From the NCBI RefSeq assembly GCF_017991995.1, contig NZ_JAGOPN010000009.1:1-64000 (forward strand): a stretch of DNA of 64,000 nt, given 5' to 3'. The position numbers and the translations under genes are program-made. The DNA comes from Pseudacidovorax sp. (GTDB lineage Bacteria; Pseudomonadota; Gammaproteobacteria; Burkholderiales; Burkholderiaceae_C). Within the stretch, counting starts at the first letter, position 1. The number at the start of each line of letters is the position of its first letter. Below, in pieces: positions 45,188 through 53,854 of the stretch. The notes under the pieces are model-generated. The model saw only the letters and a list, made by a program, of their open reading frames with translations. It searched no databases and had not been told where the DNA came from.

Positions 45188-46395
45188 ACGCGACCGCCAC
45201 CGCCTTCATCCTGGTGCTGAACTGCGGCTCGTCCAGCATCAAGTTCGCCCTCTTCGCGGCTGGCGGCGGCGAGCCGCCGCGGCGCCCGGCCTGGAACGGC
45301 AAGGTGCAGGGCATCGGCGGCCCGGCGCCCGACATCGGCGCCAGCGACCTGGCCGTGACGCCGCTGGCGCTCTCGGCGGCGCAGCCCTACCACGACGCCC
45401 TGGCCCGCATCCGCGACGAGGTGCTGCGCTGGCTGGCCGGCCGGCCGCTGGCCGCCGTGGCCCACCGCGTGGTGCATGGCGGCAGCCGCCACTTCGTGCC
45501 GGTGCGGGTCGATGCGCAGGTACTGGCCGAGCTGCGCAGCTATATCCCGCTCGCGCCCTTGCACCAGCCCTTCGCGCTGGAGGCCATGGAGATCCTGCTG
45601 GCCGAGCGCCCGGACCTGCCGCAGGTGGCCTGCTTCGACACCGCCTTCCACCACACGCTGCCCCAGGTGGAACGGATGCTGCCCTTGTCCTGGGACGCCT
45701 GGGAGCGCGGGCTGCGGCGCTACGGCTTCCACGGCCTCTCGTACGAATACATCGCCATCGCCCTGGCCGAGCGCCACGGCCGTGCGTCGGCGGAGGCCGC
45801 CCGCACCATCGTCGCGCACCTGGGCAGCGGTGCCAGCCTGTGCGCCATGCAGGGCCTGCGCAGCGTCGCCACCACCATGGGCTTCTCGGCCTTGGACGGG
45901 CTGATGATGGGCACGCGCACCGGCGCGCTCGACCCCGGCGCCGTGCTGTACCTGATGGAGATCGAGCAGCTGAGCCTGCAGCAGGTGGGCCATGCGCTCT
46001 ACCACGAGTCGGGGCTGCTGGGCATCTCGGGCCTGTCGGGCGATCCGCGGGTGCTGCTGGCCCGCGAGGCCGAGGACAGCCCCGAGGGCGAACGCGCCCG
46101 CGCTGCGCTGGCCCTCTACGTGCGCCGCATCGTGCGCGAGATCGGCGCGCTGGTGGCCGTGCTGGGCGGGCTGGACCGGCTGGTCTTCACCGCCGGCATC
46201 GGCGAGCACAACGCCGTGCTGCGCGCGCGCGTGTGCACGGCGCTGGGCTGGCTGGGCGTGCAACTGGACGACGCCGCCAACCAGGCCGACCGGCCCCGCA
46301 TCGCCAGCGCGGCGAGCCGGGTCGACGTGGGCGTGGAGCCCACCAACGAGGAATGGATCGCGGCGCGGCATGCGGCGGCGCTCATCACCCCCTGA
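45184..46395 (+). CDS. ackA: Acetate/propionate kinase
   Basis: 403-residue cytoplasmic kinase that converts acetyl phosphate (or propionyl phosphate) and ADP to the acid and ATP. Family signatures are all present: LVLNCGSSSIKFALF at the N-terminus, ACFDTAFHHTLP, RYGFHGLSYEYIA, the HLGSGASLCAM phosphate loop, TTMGFSALDGLMMGTRTGALDPG, and FTAGIGEHNAVLRARV. Length is as usual (about 400). The best start is GTG at 45184, which places LVLNCGSSS where it normally lies; no ATG in frame is suitable. It works after the phosphotransacetylase and, with the FNR/ANR box of the operon, suggests ATP gain at low oxygen. Confidence 0.93.
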   Translation: MNATATAFILVLNCGSSSIKFALFAAGGGEPPRRPAWNGKVQGIGGPAPDIGASDLAVTPLALSAAQPYHDALARIRDEVLRWLAGRPLAAVAHRVVHGGSRHFVPVRVDAQVLAELRSYIPLAPLHQPFALEAMEILLAERPDLPQVACFDTAFHHTLPQVERMLPLSWDAWERGLRRYGFHGLSYEYIAIALAERHGRASAEAARTIVAHLGSGASLCAMQGLRSVATTMGFSALDGLMMGTRTGALDPGAVLYLMEIEQLSLQQVGHALYHESGLLGISGLSGDPRVLLAREAEDSPEGERARAALALYVRRIVREIGALVAVLGGLDRLVFTAGIGEHNAVLRARVCTALGWLGVQLDDAANQADRPRIASAASRVDVGVEPTNEEWIAARHAAALITP

Positions 46396-46420
46396 ACACC
46401 CAAGGAAGAGGACCTTCTCC

Positions 46421-46897
46421 ATGTACCACCGTCTTCTGGTTCCCCTCGATGGCAGCGCCACCGCCGCGCTGGCGCTGGACGAGGCCGCACAGCTCGCGCG
46501 CCTGGCTGGCGCCACCGTCGTGCTGCTGCATGTGGTCGACGCCATGGACCACGTCACGGGCTTCGAGCCCCCGCTGGTGCACATCCAGGAGGTGCGGCCC
46601 ACCTTCCTGCGCAACGGCCAGGCGTTGCTGGACGCCGCGCGGCAGACGCTCGAAGCCCAGGGCGTGACGGCGGAAACCGTGCTGCTCGAAAGCCAGGGCG
46701 AACGCGTGTCGCAGCTGATCGCAAACCAGGCCAGCAAATGCGGCTGCGACCTCATCGTGCTGGGCACTCACGGTCGCCGAGGCGTCGACCGGCTGCTGCT
46801 GGGCAGCGACGCCGAGCAGGTCGCCCGCATCGCGGCGATGCCGGTGATGCTGGTGCGCCCGCGGGCTGCGACCAAGGCAGCAGCGACGGGCAGCTGA
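46421..46897 (+). CDS. Universal stress protein (UspA family, ATP-binding type)
   Basis: 158-residue cytoplasmic stress protein. It has the Usp fold start YHRLLVPLDGSATAALALDEAAQLA and the ATP-binding signature G-x2-G-x9-G-S (GTHGRRGVDRLLLGS), so it should bind ATP. Usp proteins of this type accumulate in anaerobic or growth-arrested cells and often accompany ackA and ANR control. Ribosome site AAGGAAGAGG before the ATG. It is the last gene of the operon that begins with phaC. Confidence 0.93.
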   Translation: MYHRLLVPLDGSATAALALDEAAQLARLAGATVVLLHVVDAMDHVTGFEPPLVHIQEVRPTFLRNGQALLDAARQTLEAQGVTAETVLLESQGERVSQLIANQASKCGCDLIVLGTHGRRGVDRLLLGSDAEQVARIAAMPVMLVRPRAATKAAATGS

Positions 46898-46922
46898 GCG
46901 CGGCGCTCTGAGGGCCTCAGAA

Positions 46923-46940
46923 CTGTCACAAACTCTTTTC
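46923..46940 (+). promoter_or_regulatory. Candidate Pho-box half site CTGTCAC
   Basis: CTGTCACAAAC at 46923-46933 matches one 11-base unit of the PhoB binding repeat, about 40 bases before the start of the phosphatase gene, but the second unit is poor. Suggests, weakly, phosphate-starvation control of that gene. Confidence 0.25.
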
Positions 46941-46974
46941 AGAATCCCGGGCTTTGCCCTCGCCCGAGATTCCC

Positions 46975-49020
46975 ATGCTTCCCGCCCCGGTCTTCCGCCT
47001 TCGCACCCTCGTCCTCGCCGTCGCCAGTGCCGCCGCCCTCATGGCCTGCGGCGGGGGCAGCGGCAGCAATGTCAGCTTCACGCCCGTCGGCACGAGCGCC
47101 GCGTCGTCCGGCAACGGCAGCACGTCCGCCGCCGAGACCGTCACCGTTCCGGCCGAACCCGCCGGCCTGGGCAGCACCGACACCGCGCCCATCCCCAGCG
47201 CGGTCGCCTATGTCGACACCGGCGCCACCAACCAGCGCGACAACCCCTGCAACGTCACCCTGGCCACCAATGCCGGCGCGCGCGTGCTGCAGGGCTTTCT
47301 GGACATCTGGACGCCCAGTTCGCTCATGGTCGATGCGGGCGTGACCCTGGCCGCCGCCAACGGCTGCCCGGCCGTGACGCCCTCGACCTGGAGCGGCATC
47401 CCCGGCGACAGCACCGACGGCACGGTGAAGAACGCCGCCGTCCATGCCGCCAACATCAACTACGTCAAGACCGTCACCCAGGCGCGCACCCCGGCCCAGG
47501 GCCTGGCTGCGTACATGGACGACCGCCGCGGCAAGGGCTACAGCGTGAGCGATGGCATGGGCCCGCTCACCAGCGCCTGGCGCGCCGGCACGCAGCAGAC
47601 CACCACCATCACGGCCGTCGACCCCAACACGGCGCTGAGCCCCGCGGTCAACGACGGCGGCAACAACGTGGGTGTGGGCGCCTCGGGCGGCAACGCCAAC
47701 ATGGGCCTGGCGGTGGACTTCATCAACGGCCTGGCCGCCGGCTCCACCGAACCGCCCAAGCGCTTCTACAAGTACGCCCGCCCCTGGCGCTGGAGCAGCG
47801 ACGTGAAGGTCGTGCCCGCGCTCGAGTCGGCCAAGAGCACCACGCCGGCCACCGACGGCGGCTTCCCCAGCGGCCACACCGCCGAGGCCTGGCGCGACAC
47901 GCTGGCCATGGCGTACCTGGTGCCGCAGCGCTACCAGGAGCTGGTGGCCCGGGCGATGGAAATGGGCGAGAACCGCATCCTGGCCGGCATGCATTCGCCG
48001 CTGGACGTGATGGGCGGCCGCGTGCACGCCACGGCCGTGGTGGCCTACAACCTCTCCAGCGTGGCCAGCTACACGCCCGCCGTGAAGAAGGCCGCCTACG
48101 ACCAGGCCCAGGCCTGGCTGCGCACGCAAAGTGGCAGCGCCGACTTCAATGCGCTGAACACCTATGCGCACACGCCGCGCACCCAGGACAGCACGCAGCC
48201 CGACTTCGACCGCTTCAGCGACAGCGCCGCCTGGCGCAAGACCTACCTTCAGCGCCTGACCTACGGCCTGGACCGCACCGGCGCCGCCGGCCAGCTGGCC
48301 ACCGTGCCGAAGGGCGCCGAGGTGCTGCTGGAGACGCGCCTGCCCTACCTGAGCGCCGACCAGCGCCGCGTGGTGCTCAAGAGCACGGCCATCGACTCGG
48401 GCTTTCCGCTGGGCAACGACGGCGAAGGCTGGGGCCGGCTGAACCTCTTCGCCGCCGCCGACGGCTATGGCCGCTTCGACGGCGACGTGACCGTGACCCT
48501 GGACACGAGCCTGGGCGGCTTCAACGCCATCGACCGCTGGCGCAACGACATCGCCGGCGCGGGCAAGCTGACCAAGCTGGGCACGGGTCAGCTGCGCCTG
48601 TCGGGCAACAACGGCTACACCGGCGGCACCGTGCTGGCCGCAGGCCTGCTGGGCGCCGACTCGGCCACCGCGCTGGGGGCGGGCGACGTGTTCGTCAAGG
48701 GCGGCACGCTGGAGAGCACCGTGGCCGCCTCGCCGCTGACGCTGGCAGGCCGCTACACGCAGACCGCCGGCACGCTGAGCGTGGTGGCGGGCGCGAACGG
48801 CGCCGGCCTGCTGAAGGTGGGCGGCAATGCGGTGATCGCCGGCGGCGACCTGGCCGTGCGCTTTGCCAGCGGCTACAGCCCCAAGGTGGGCGACACGCTC
48901 ACCGTGATCCAGGCCGCCGGCCGCCAGGGCCGCTTCGGCAACGTGACGGTGCAGGGCTTCGGCAAGGTCAGCGTGAGCTACACCGCCAACGCCGTGCTGG
49001 TGCGCATCGACAGTATCTGA
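46975..49020 (+). CDS. PAP2-type acid phosphatase lipoprotein with autotransporter-like repeat tail
   Basis: 681-residue exported lipoprotein (signal VLAVASAAALMAC, Cys25, then a Gly/Ser-rich linker). The middle holds a PAP2/class A acid phosphatase domain with the full signature: K262-x6-RP (269-270), PSGH at 298-301, and NRILAGMHSPLD, where R-x5-H-x3-D is kept but the usual Ser before Arg is Asn. From about 528 the tail contains an autotransporter-associated beta-strand repeat (GAGKLTKLGTGQLRLSGNNGYTGGT) and a beta-helix-like stretch, yet no C-terminal barrel follows. It would hydrolyse phosphomonoesters at the cell surface or periplasm. Start at 46975 gives the lipoprotein signal. A hairpin repeat begins 4 bases after the stop. 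Confidence 0.85.
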   Translation: MLPAPVFRLRTLVLAVASAAALMACGGGSGSNVSFTPVGTSAASSGNGSTSAAETVTVPAEPAGLGSTDTAPIPSAVAYVDTGATNQRDNPCNVTLATNAGARVLQGFLDIWTPSSLMVDAGVTLAAANGCPAVTPSTWSGIPGDSTDGTVKNAAVHAANINYVKTVTQARTPAQGLAAYMDDRRGKGYSVSDGMGPLTSAWRAGTQQTTTITAVDPNTALSPAVNDGGNNVGVGASGGNANMGLAVDFINGLAAGSTEPPKRFYKYARPWRWSSDVKVVPALESAKSTTPATDGGFPSGHTAEAWRDTLAMAYLVPQRYQELVARAMEMGENRILAGMHSPLDVMGGRVHATAVVAYNLSSVASYTPAVKKAAYDQAQAWLRTQSGSADFNALNTYAHTPRTQDSTQPDFDRFSDSAAWRKTYLQRLTYGLDRTGAAGQLATVPKGAEVLLETRLPYLSADQRRVVLKSTAIDSGFPLGNDGEGWGRLNLFAAADGYGRFDGDVTVTLDTSLGGFNAIDRWRNDIAGAGKLTKLGTGQLRLSGNNGYTGGTVLAAGLLGADSATALGAGDVFVKGGTLESTVAASPLTLAGRYTQTAGTLSVVAGANGAGLLKVGGNAVIAGGDLAVRFASGYSPKVGDTLTVIQAAGRQGRFGNVTVQGFGKVSVSYTANAVLVRIDSI

Positions 49021-49023
49021 GTC

Positions 49024-49218
49024 AACACCCCCCATGCCGCTTCGCGGCTCCGGGCGGCCGCCAGAGGCGGCTGCTCTTCGGGCACGTCCAAGCCTGCACT
49101 TGCAGGCTCGGAGCCGCGGCCCTCAGCCCCGCTCGGACGCCTTCGGCTTGGAGGGGCGCGCACCCAGAGGCCTGGCGAAGCCAGTTCCTCGGGTGCCCTG
49201 GCATGGCCTGCTCCGCGG
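49024..49218 (+). repeat. Multi-hairpin interspersed repeat, copy B
   Basis: Second copy of the element at 10596-10790, same strand, no gaps, about 12 differences. It begins 4 bases after the stop of the phosphatase gene. The central stem CCAAGCCTGC/GCAGGCTCGG is kept (one G-T type change) while its 4-base loop differs (ACTT instead of GCAG), and the composite GCACCC...GGGTGC stem is unchanged. This pattern suggests the folded form matters. The next gene (49305 on) is convergent, so here the element lies between two converging genes. Confidence 0.85.
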
Positions 49219-49304
49219 CAGTCTGATGCCCTGCGCGCCACCGGCTTCAAGCGATGCGCTTGGCACTCGACGTCATGAAGAGCGGGGTGTGGGCCTTTCC
49301 GCGA

Positions 49305-50441
49305 TTACCAGTCGCCGCCGTTGCGATTGGGCCCCAGCTGCAGGCCGTCGATGCCGGCCACCGGCCAGGCACCGATCGCGTGGCAGGCATGGCCCGGCGC
49401 GACCAACGGTCCGCGCCGGGGCACGCCGTCGGACGCGCGCACCAGCACCTCGACGGAATCCGCCGCGCGGCCACAGCTCACATCGATGCGGTGCAGGCCC
49501 GGCGCGTCCACCGGCAGGTCGATCTCCCAGAAGCCCGGTGCGCCCGCGCGCATGGGGTGCGGGGCGGCATCGTCCAGCGCCGCCATCATGGGCGCGTCGG
49601 CAGCGCCGAAGCGTCGGGCCACCACGCGCACCACGCCCGGCCGCGGCACCTGCCGGGCCTGCGAGGCCCGCGTGACCAGCCGAAGGTCGCAGGGCGCGAC
49701 GATCTGCACATGCGGCCAGCACGCGCCCAGTGGCCGGAAGCGCCAGCTCGGCACGCCGTCGTGCACGCACACCACCGAGAAGCCGGGGGTACCACCGCCC
49801 TCCTCGATCTGCGCTGTCGAGCGGGTGGCGCCGTAGACCACCGCCCCGTCGTTGAGCAGCTCGTTGTAATGGGTGTGGCCCGTGTCGACGAAGGGCACAC
49901 GTGCATCGGCAAAGAGCCGGGCCAGCGCCTCGCCATCGGCGGCCATGTCGCCGGGATAGCAGTGCATGAACACCAGCGGCACCTCGCCCGCCGCCTCGGC
50001 CAGCGCCAGCTGGCGGGCGATGCGGTGGCGGTGGTGCGAGTTCAGTCGGAAGTCCGGGCCGCCCGCGCCGCTGCCGACCACGTCCACGAAGATGCAGCGG
50101 TGGCCGGCGATCACCTCGTGCTCCGGCCGCTGCGCCGGCGCGAAAGCGGCCTCGTAGGCGGCCAGGCTGCCGCCCTCGAAGTCATGGTCGCCCGGGATCA
50201 CGCGCCAGGGCAGCGCGAGCGGGCCCAGCGCCTCGGTGATGGCGGCGTACTGCGCGGGCGTCGCATGGTTGGCGTTGTCGCCGGGCAGGTAGACGAAGTC
50301 GGCCGCACGCGCATGGGCGTTGAGCTCGTCGACGATGGCCTGCAGTCGCGGCCGGGCGGCCCAGCCGTCGGCCTCGTCCATGTGCAGGTCGCCGATGTGG
50401 ATCCAAGCGATGGAGGAAGGATGAGCGGAAGAATCTTTCAT
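49305..50441 (-). CDS. Calcineurin-like metallophosphoesterase
   Basis: 378-residue cytosolic hydrolase with a two-metal centre. The motifs are GDLHMD (first Asp/His), LPGDNANH, IPGDHD, HCYPGD and GHTHYNE, spread over residues about 17-215 in the standard GDxH...GDxx...GNH(D)...H...GHTH order. The C-terminal 150 residues form a beta-rich domain of unknown role. It may act on nucleotides or phosphodiesters; the substrate is not evident. The ATG overlaps the stop of the MFS gene (ATGA), so the two are coupled and the carrier may supply its substrate. Confidence 0.87.
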   Translation of the reverse strand: MKDSSAHPSSIAWIHIGDLHMDEADGWAARPRLQAIVDELNAHARAADFVYLPGDNANHATPAQYAAITEALGPLALPWRVIPGDHDFEGGSLAAYEAAFAPAQRPEHEVIAGHRCIFVDVVGSGAGGPDFRLNSHHRHRIARQLALAEAAGEVPLVFMHCYPGDMAADGEALARLFADARVPFVDTGHTHYNELLNDGAVVYGATRSTAQIEEGGGTPGFSVVCVHDGVPSWRFRPLGACWPHVQIVAPCDLRLVTRASQARQVPRPGVVRVVARRFGAADAPMMAALDDAAPHPMRAGAPGFWEIDLPVDAPGLHRIDVSCGRAADSVEVLVRASDGVPRRGPLVAPGHACHAIGAWPVAGIDGLQLGPNRNGGDW

Positions 50442-51766
50442 GACGAAGCAACTCCCAAGGCGGGCTGGCCGGCATGCGGTTCGCACACGCCCGCGCAGGC
50501 CGGCCGCAGCATCGTGGCGAAGCCGATCCACAGCGCCAGCGACGCGAGCGCGAAGCCGCCCAGCACATAGAAGGCGACCTGGTAGCCGAAGAGCTGGGCC
50601 AGCCAGCCGCCGATGGCGGGCGACAGGCTGGCGCCCAGGCCCTGTACCGTCATCACCGCGCCCTGGCCCACGTTGACGCGGCCGGTGCCGTCGAGCAGGC
50701 AGGCCACGAGGCCCGGCACGGCCACGCTCTGCAGGCCGGCGCCGATGCCATCGAGCGCCTGCACGGGCCACACGCCCCAGCTGTCGATCACGCTGCCGGC
50801 GATCAGGCCGCGCAGTGGCAGCGAGGCGAAGGAGACCAGCATCACCAGCCAGTAGCCTCGCGAGGCCGACAGGCGCATGGCAGCCAGGGCGGTGACGATC
50901 ATGACGGCCTGCGCCACCACCACCGTGAGCGCGGTGAACATGGCCGGGTTGCCCTTGCCGGCGCCGACCACCGCCAGGCCATACAGCGGCAGCATGGCGC
51001 CGTTGCCCAGATGGAAGCAGGCCAGCGCCGCGGCCAGGATCAGGAGCGGCCGGTTCTGCAGCAGCGTGCGCAGGCCCTGGGCCTGGCTGTCGTCGGCCGC
51101 GGCGGCCTTGCCGTCGTGTGGTCCTTCAAGACCGCGCGCGGCGCGGTGGTCGATGGTCCGCTCGGGAATGGCCAGGACCGAGACGATGGCGAAGACACCG
51201 AACAGCGCCGCCAGGAAGAAGATGGCCGGCATGCCGTAGCGGAAGCCCAGCCAGCCCGACAGCGCCGCGCCCACCATGTTGCCCGCGTGGTTCCAGGCCT
51301 GGTTGCGGCCGTTCTGCGCATTGAAGCCGCGCTGGCGCACCACGCCCAGCGTGATGCCGGCCACCGCCGGGCCGATGGCCGCACCGGCGATGGCCGTGGC
51401 CACCTGGCTCACGGTGACCACCAGACCGGCCTGCGACCACAGGATGAGAAAAGAGGCCAGCACCGTGCAGATTCCGGTGATCACCACCACCCAGCGCTTG
51501 CGCGCCGTGTGGTCGATGAAGGCGCCCGCCGGCACCGTCATGAGCATGCCGGCCACGCCGCCGGCCGTCATCACCGAGCCGATGGCGCCCGGCTGCCAGC
51601 CGCGCTGCTGCAGGAAGACGCCGAGGAAGGGCCCGATGCCGGCCTGCATGTCGGCCATGAAGAAGTTGAGCGCGCACAGCGCGCGCGTGGCGCGGCGCTT
51701 GTCCCCGCCCGACGCATCCCCGACGGCTGCATTCGCGGAAGCCGCGAGGGTGGGCGAGCTGCTCAT
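50438..51766 (-). CDS. Major facilitator superfamily transporter
   Basis: 442-residue carrier with 12 predicted helices. The loop between helices 2 and 3 is GAFIDHTARKRW, a variant of the MFS G-x3-D-x2-G-R-K/R motif, and the central loop (about 205-235) is polar. NFFMADMQAGIGPFLGVFLQQRGW near the start resembles multidrug or metabolite carriers. A hydrophilic 25-residue N-terminus precedes the first helix. It lies between the ArsB-like gene and the metallophosphoesterase gene, all on the minus strand. Substrate unknown. Confidence 0.88.
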   Translation of the reverse strand: MSSSPTLAASANAAVGDASGGDKRRATRALCALNFFMADMQAGIGPFLGVFLQQRGWQPGAIGSVMTAGGVAGMLMTVPAGAFIDHTARKRWVVVITGICTVLASFLILWSQAGLVVTVSQVATAIAGAAIGPAVAGITLGVVRQRGFNAQNGRNQAWNHAGNMVGAALSGWLGFRYGMPAIFFLAALFGVFAIVSVLAIPERTIDHRAARGLEGPHDGKAAAADDSQAQGLRTLLQNRPLLILAAALACFHLGNGAMLPLYGLAVVGAGKGNPAMFTALTVVVAQAVMIVTALAAMRLSASRGYWLVMLVSFASLPLRGLIAGSVIDSWGVWPVQALDGIGAGLQSVAVPGLVACLLDGTGRVNVGQGAVMTVQGLGASLSPAIGGWLAQLFGYQVAFYVLGGFALASLALWIGFATMLRPACAGVCEPHAGQPALGVASS

Positions 51767-51790
51767 CGGGGAGGTCTCCGGTTGCGTGGG

Positions 51791-53044
51791 TCAGCCGATC
51801 AGGAGCCGCGCCCCGATGGCCAGGACAAGGGCGGGCGGCATGACCAGCGCGCCCACCTTCAGGAAGCGGAAGAAGCCCACGTCGTCGCCCTCGCGGCGGA
51901 TGGCCGCCAGCCACAGGATGGTCGCGAGCGAGCCGGTGATCGACAGGTTGGGGCCCAGGTCCACGCCGATCAGCGTGGCGTCGATCACCACCTGCGGCGG
52001 CCTGGCCTGCTGCAGCACGGTGCTGGCCAGCAGGCCTGCCGGCAGGTTGTTGACGACGTTGGAGCCCACGGCCAGCACGGTGCCGGCCACCGCCGCGGCG
52101 CCATGGACACTGCCTTGCACGCCGGCCGTGAGCCACTGGGCCAGGGCCGCGATCACGCCCGTCTGCCGCAACGCCTCCACCAGCACGAACAGGCCCGCCA
52201 CCAGCGGCAGCACGCTCCACGAGATGTCCTTGACCAGCGGCCACGGGTTGGCCCGGTCGCGCACCAGCACCACGGCCGCCGTCAGCCCGCCCATGATGGC
52301 CGTGGGCAGGCCCAGGTCGATGCCCTTGAAGGACACCGTCATCAGCACGACGGCCGTCACCACCAGCGCGCCCAGCGCCGTCCAGCCGCCGGCATGCAGG
52401 GGCTCGACCTCGACGCGCGGCTCGCAGCCGCCGGCCAGCTCCTTGCGCATGACCAGGCGCAGGCAGACGTAGGTGGCACTGATGGCCAGCAGCGAGGGCA
52501 GGCCGAAGCTCTTGATCCATGGCCACAGCGAGGGCACATGCGCGCCATAGAGCACCAGGTTGGCCGGATTGGAAATCGGCAGCACGAAGCTCGCCGCATT
52601 GGCGATGAAGGCGCAGATGAACAGGTACGGCAGCGCCGGTGTGCGGGCCTTGCGCGCCGCCGCATACACCGCCGGCGTCAGCACCACGGCCGTGGCGTCG
52701 TTGGAGAGGAAGGCGGTGATGACCGCGCCGATGGCGTAGACCAGCGTGAACAGCCGCATCGGCGAGCCGCCCGCCATGTTGACCGCATGCCCGGCCACCC
52801 AGTCGAAGAGGCCTTCGCGCCGCGCCGTCTCGGACAGCAGCATCATGCCGATGAGGAAGAGGTAGACGTCGTTGCCCTTGGCCACGGCGCCCAGCGCCTG
52901 CTGCGCCGGCAGCAGTCCGAGCACGACGACGAGGGCCGCGCCGGCCACGGCCCAGATGGCCTCGGGCAGCTTGAAGGGCCGGATCAGCACGCCGGCCGTG
53001 GTGGCAGCGGCGATGGCCCAGATGGTGAGGTGGGAAGACAGCAT
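51791..53044 (-). CDS. ArsB-like anion transporter
   Basis: 417-residue inner-membrane protein of the ArsB/NhaD (ion transporter) superfamily, with about eleven hydrophobic segments. Family motifs are GNDVYLFLIGMMLLSETARREGLFDWV, the TAFLSNDATAVVLTPAVY substrate region, ANAASFVLPISNPANLVLYG, and GSNVVNNLPAGL with LIGVDLGPNLSITGSLATILW near the end. ArsB exports arsenite. No arsR, arsC or acr3 accompanies it here, so arsenic export is possible but not shown; the family also carries other oxyanions. Start at 53044 places the first helix at the N-terminus. Confidence 0.85.
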   Translation of the reverse strand: MLSSHLTIWAIAAATTAGVLIRPFKLPEAIWAVAGAALVVVLGLLPAQQALGAVAKGNDVYLFLIGMMLLSETARREGLFDWVAGHAVNMAGGSPMRLFTLVYAIGAVITAFLSNDATAVVLTPAVYAAARKARTPALPYLFICAFIANAASFVLPISNPANLVLYGAHVPSLWPWIKSFGLPSLLAISATYVCLRLVMRKELAGGCEPRVEVEPLHAGGWTALGALVVTAVVLMTVSFKGIDLGLPTAIMGGLTAAVVLVRDRANPWPLVKDISWSVLPLVAGLFVLVEALRQTGVIAALAQWLTAGVQGSVHGAAAVAGTVLAVGSNVVNNLPAGLLASTVLQQARPPQVVIDATLIGVDLGPNLSITGSLATILWLAAIRREGDDVGFFRFLKVGALVMPPALVLAIGARLLIG

Positions 53045-53051
53045 GAAGGAT

Positions 53052-53726
53052 TCAAGAGGCGCCGGTAGCCGGAGCGGCCGGCAGCGCCGCACGCGAAACA
53101 TGGAAGCGGGCGATCATCGCAAGCCCGAGCCGGGCCAATACCGACAGCGCCGTGCAGGCCAGCGTGATCGCCAGCAGCCAGCGCTCGGTGGCGTGGGCCT
53201 GGGCGTTGCGCTGGTCGAGCAGCTCGGATTCGGCGACGCGCATCTCGGCCACCACGGCGCGAACCTCGTCCATGGTGCGCTTGCCTTCGTCGCGCAGCAC
53301 GAGGGCGCGGGCGGCCTCCAGGCCCTGGTTGCGGCGGGCCTGCACCGTCTCGTGCAGCTCGGCCAGCTTCAGGGCCACGGCGTATTCGAGCCGGTCCACG
53401 CGCCGCTGCTGCACGGCGCTGTCGCTCACCAGCGCGCGCAGCCGGTTGGCCAGCGGCCCGATCTGCGCCAGGGCGCGGTCATAGGGTTCGAGGTAGCGGT
53501 CTTCGCCGGTGATGATGAACCCGCGCTGGCCAGTCTCGGCATCGATGGCGTAAACGAGCGTGGATTCGAGCGTGGTCAGCACCTGGTAGGTGTGCTCGAT
53601 GGAGGCGCGTTGCGACAGCAGCAGTTGGTGGTAGCGAAAGGACAGGATGCCGGCGACCACCAGCAGCGCGACGAAGGGCGCCGAGCGCAGCAGGCTGCGG
53701 AGATCGGGGTCGCCGGGAAGTCGCAT
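53052..53726 (-). CDS. CHASE3-domain membrane protein without output domain
   Basis: 224-residue inner-membrane protein: helix 1 (about 16-33), periplasmic CHASE3 sensor (YQVLTTLESTLVYAIDAETGQRGFIITGEDRYLEPYDRA, about 45-185), helix 2 (about 190-210) and a 14-residue tail. CHASE3 is normally the input of histidine kinases, cyclases or chemoreceptors, but nothing follows here, so it is a stand-alone sensor piece or a truncated gene. It ends 7 bases before the ArsB-like gene and heads that minus-strand group. Start at 53726 chosen because upstream sequence is not family-like. Confidence 0.8.
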   Translation of the reverse strand: MRLPGDPDLRSLLRSAPFVALLVVAGILSFRYHQLLLSQRASIEHTYQVLTTLESTLVYAIDAETGQRGFIITGEDRYLEPYDRALAQIGPLANRLRALVSDSAVQQRRVDRLEYAVALKLAELHETVQARRNQGLEAARALVLRDEGKRTMDEVRAVVAEMRVAESELLDQRNAQAHATERWLLAITLACTALSVLARLGLAMIARFHVSRAALPAAPATGAS

Positions 53727-53854
53727 GGCAGGAGGCTTGGGACGGGGTGTGACAGCAGAACGCCGTTGTCGCTCCAAGAAGCGTGCCAAAGGCGGGGACA
53801 CGTCAGATCAAGCACTTGGCCGCGCGGGAGACTCGCCGATGCATGAAAGGCAGA

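Noticed and set aside
51276-52472. 398-codon plus-strand frame across the MFS and ArsB-like genes
   Set aside because: Ser/Thr/Pro/Arg-rich shadow spanning two real membrane-protein genes on the other strand.
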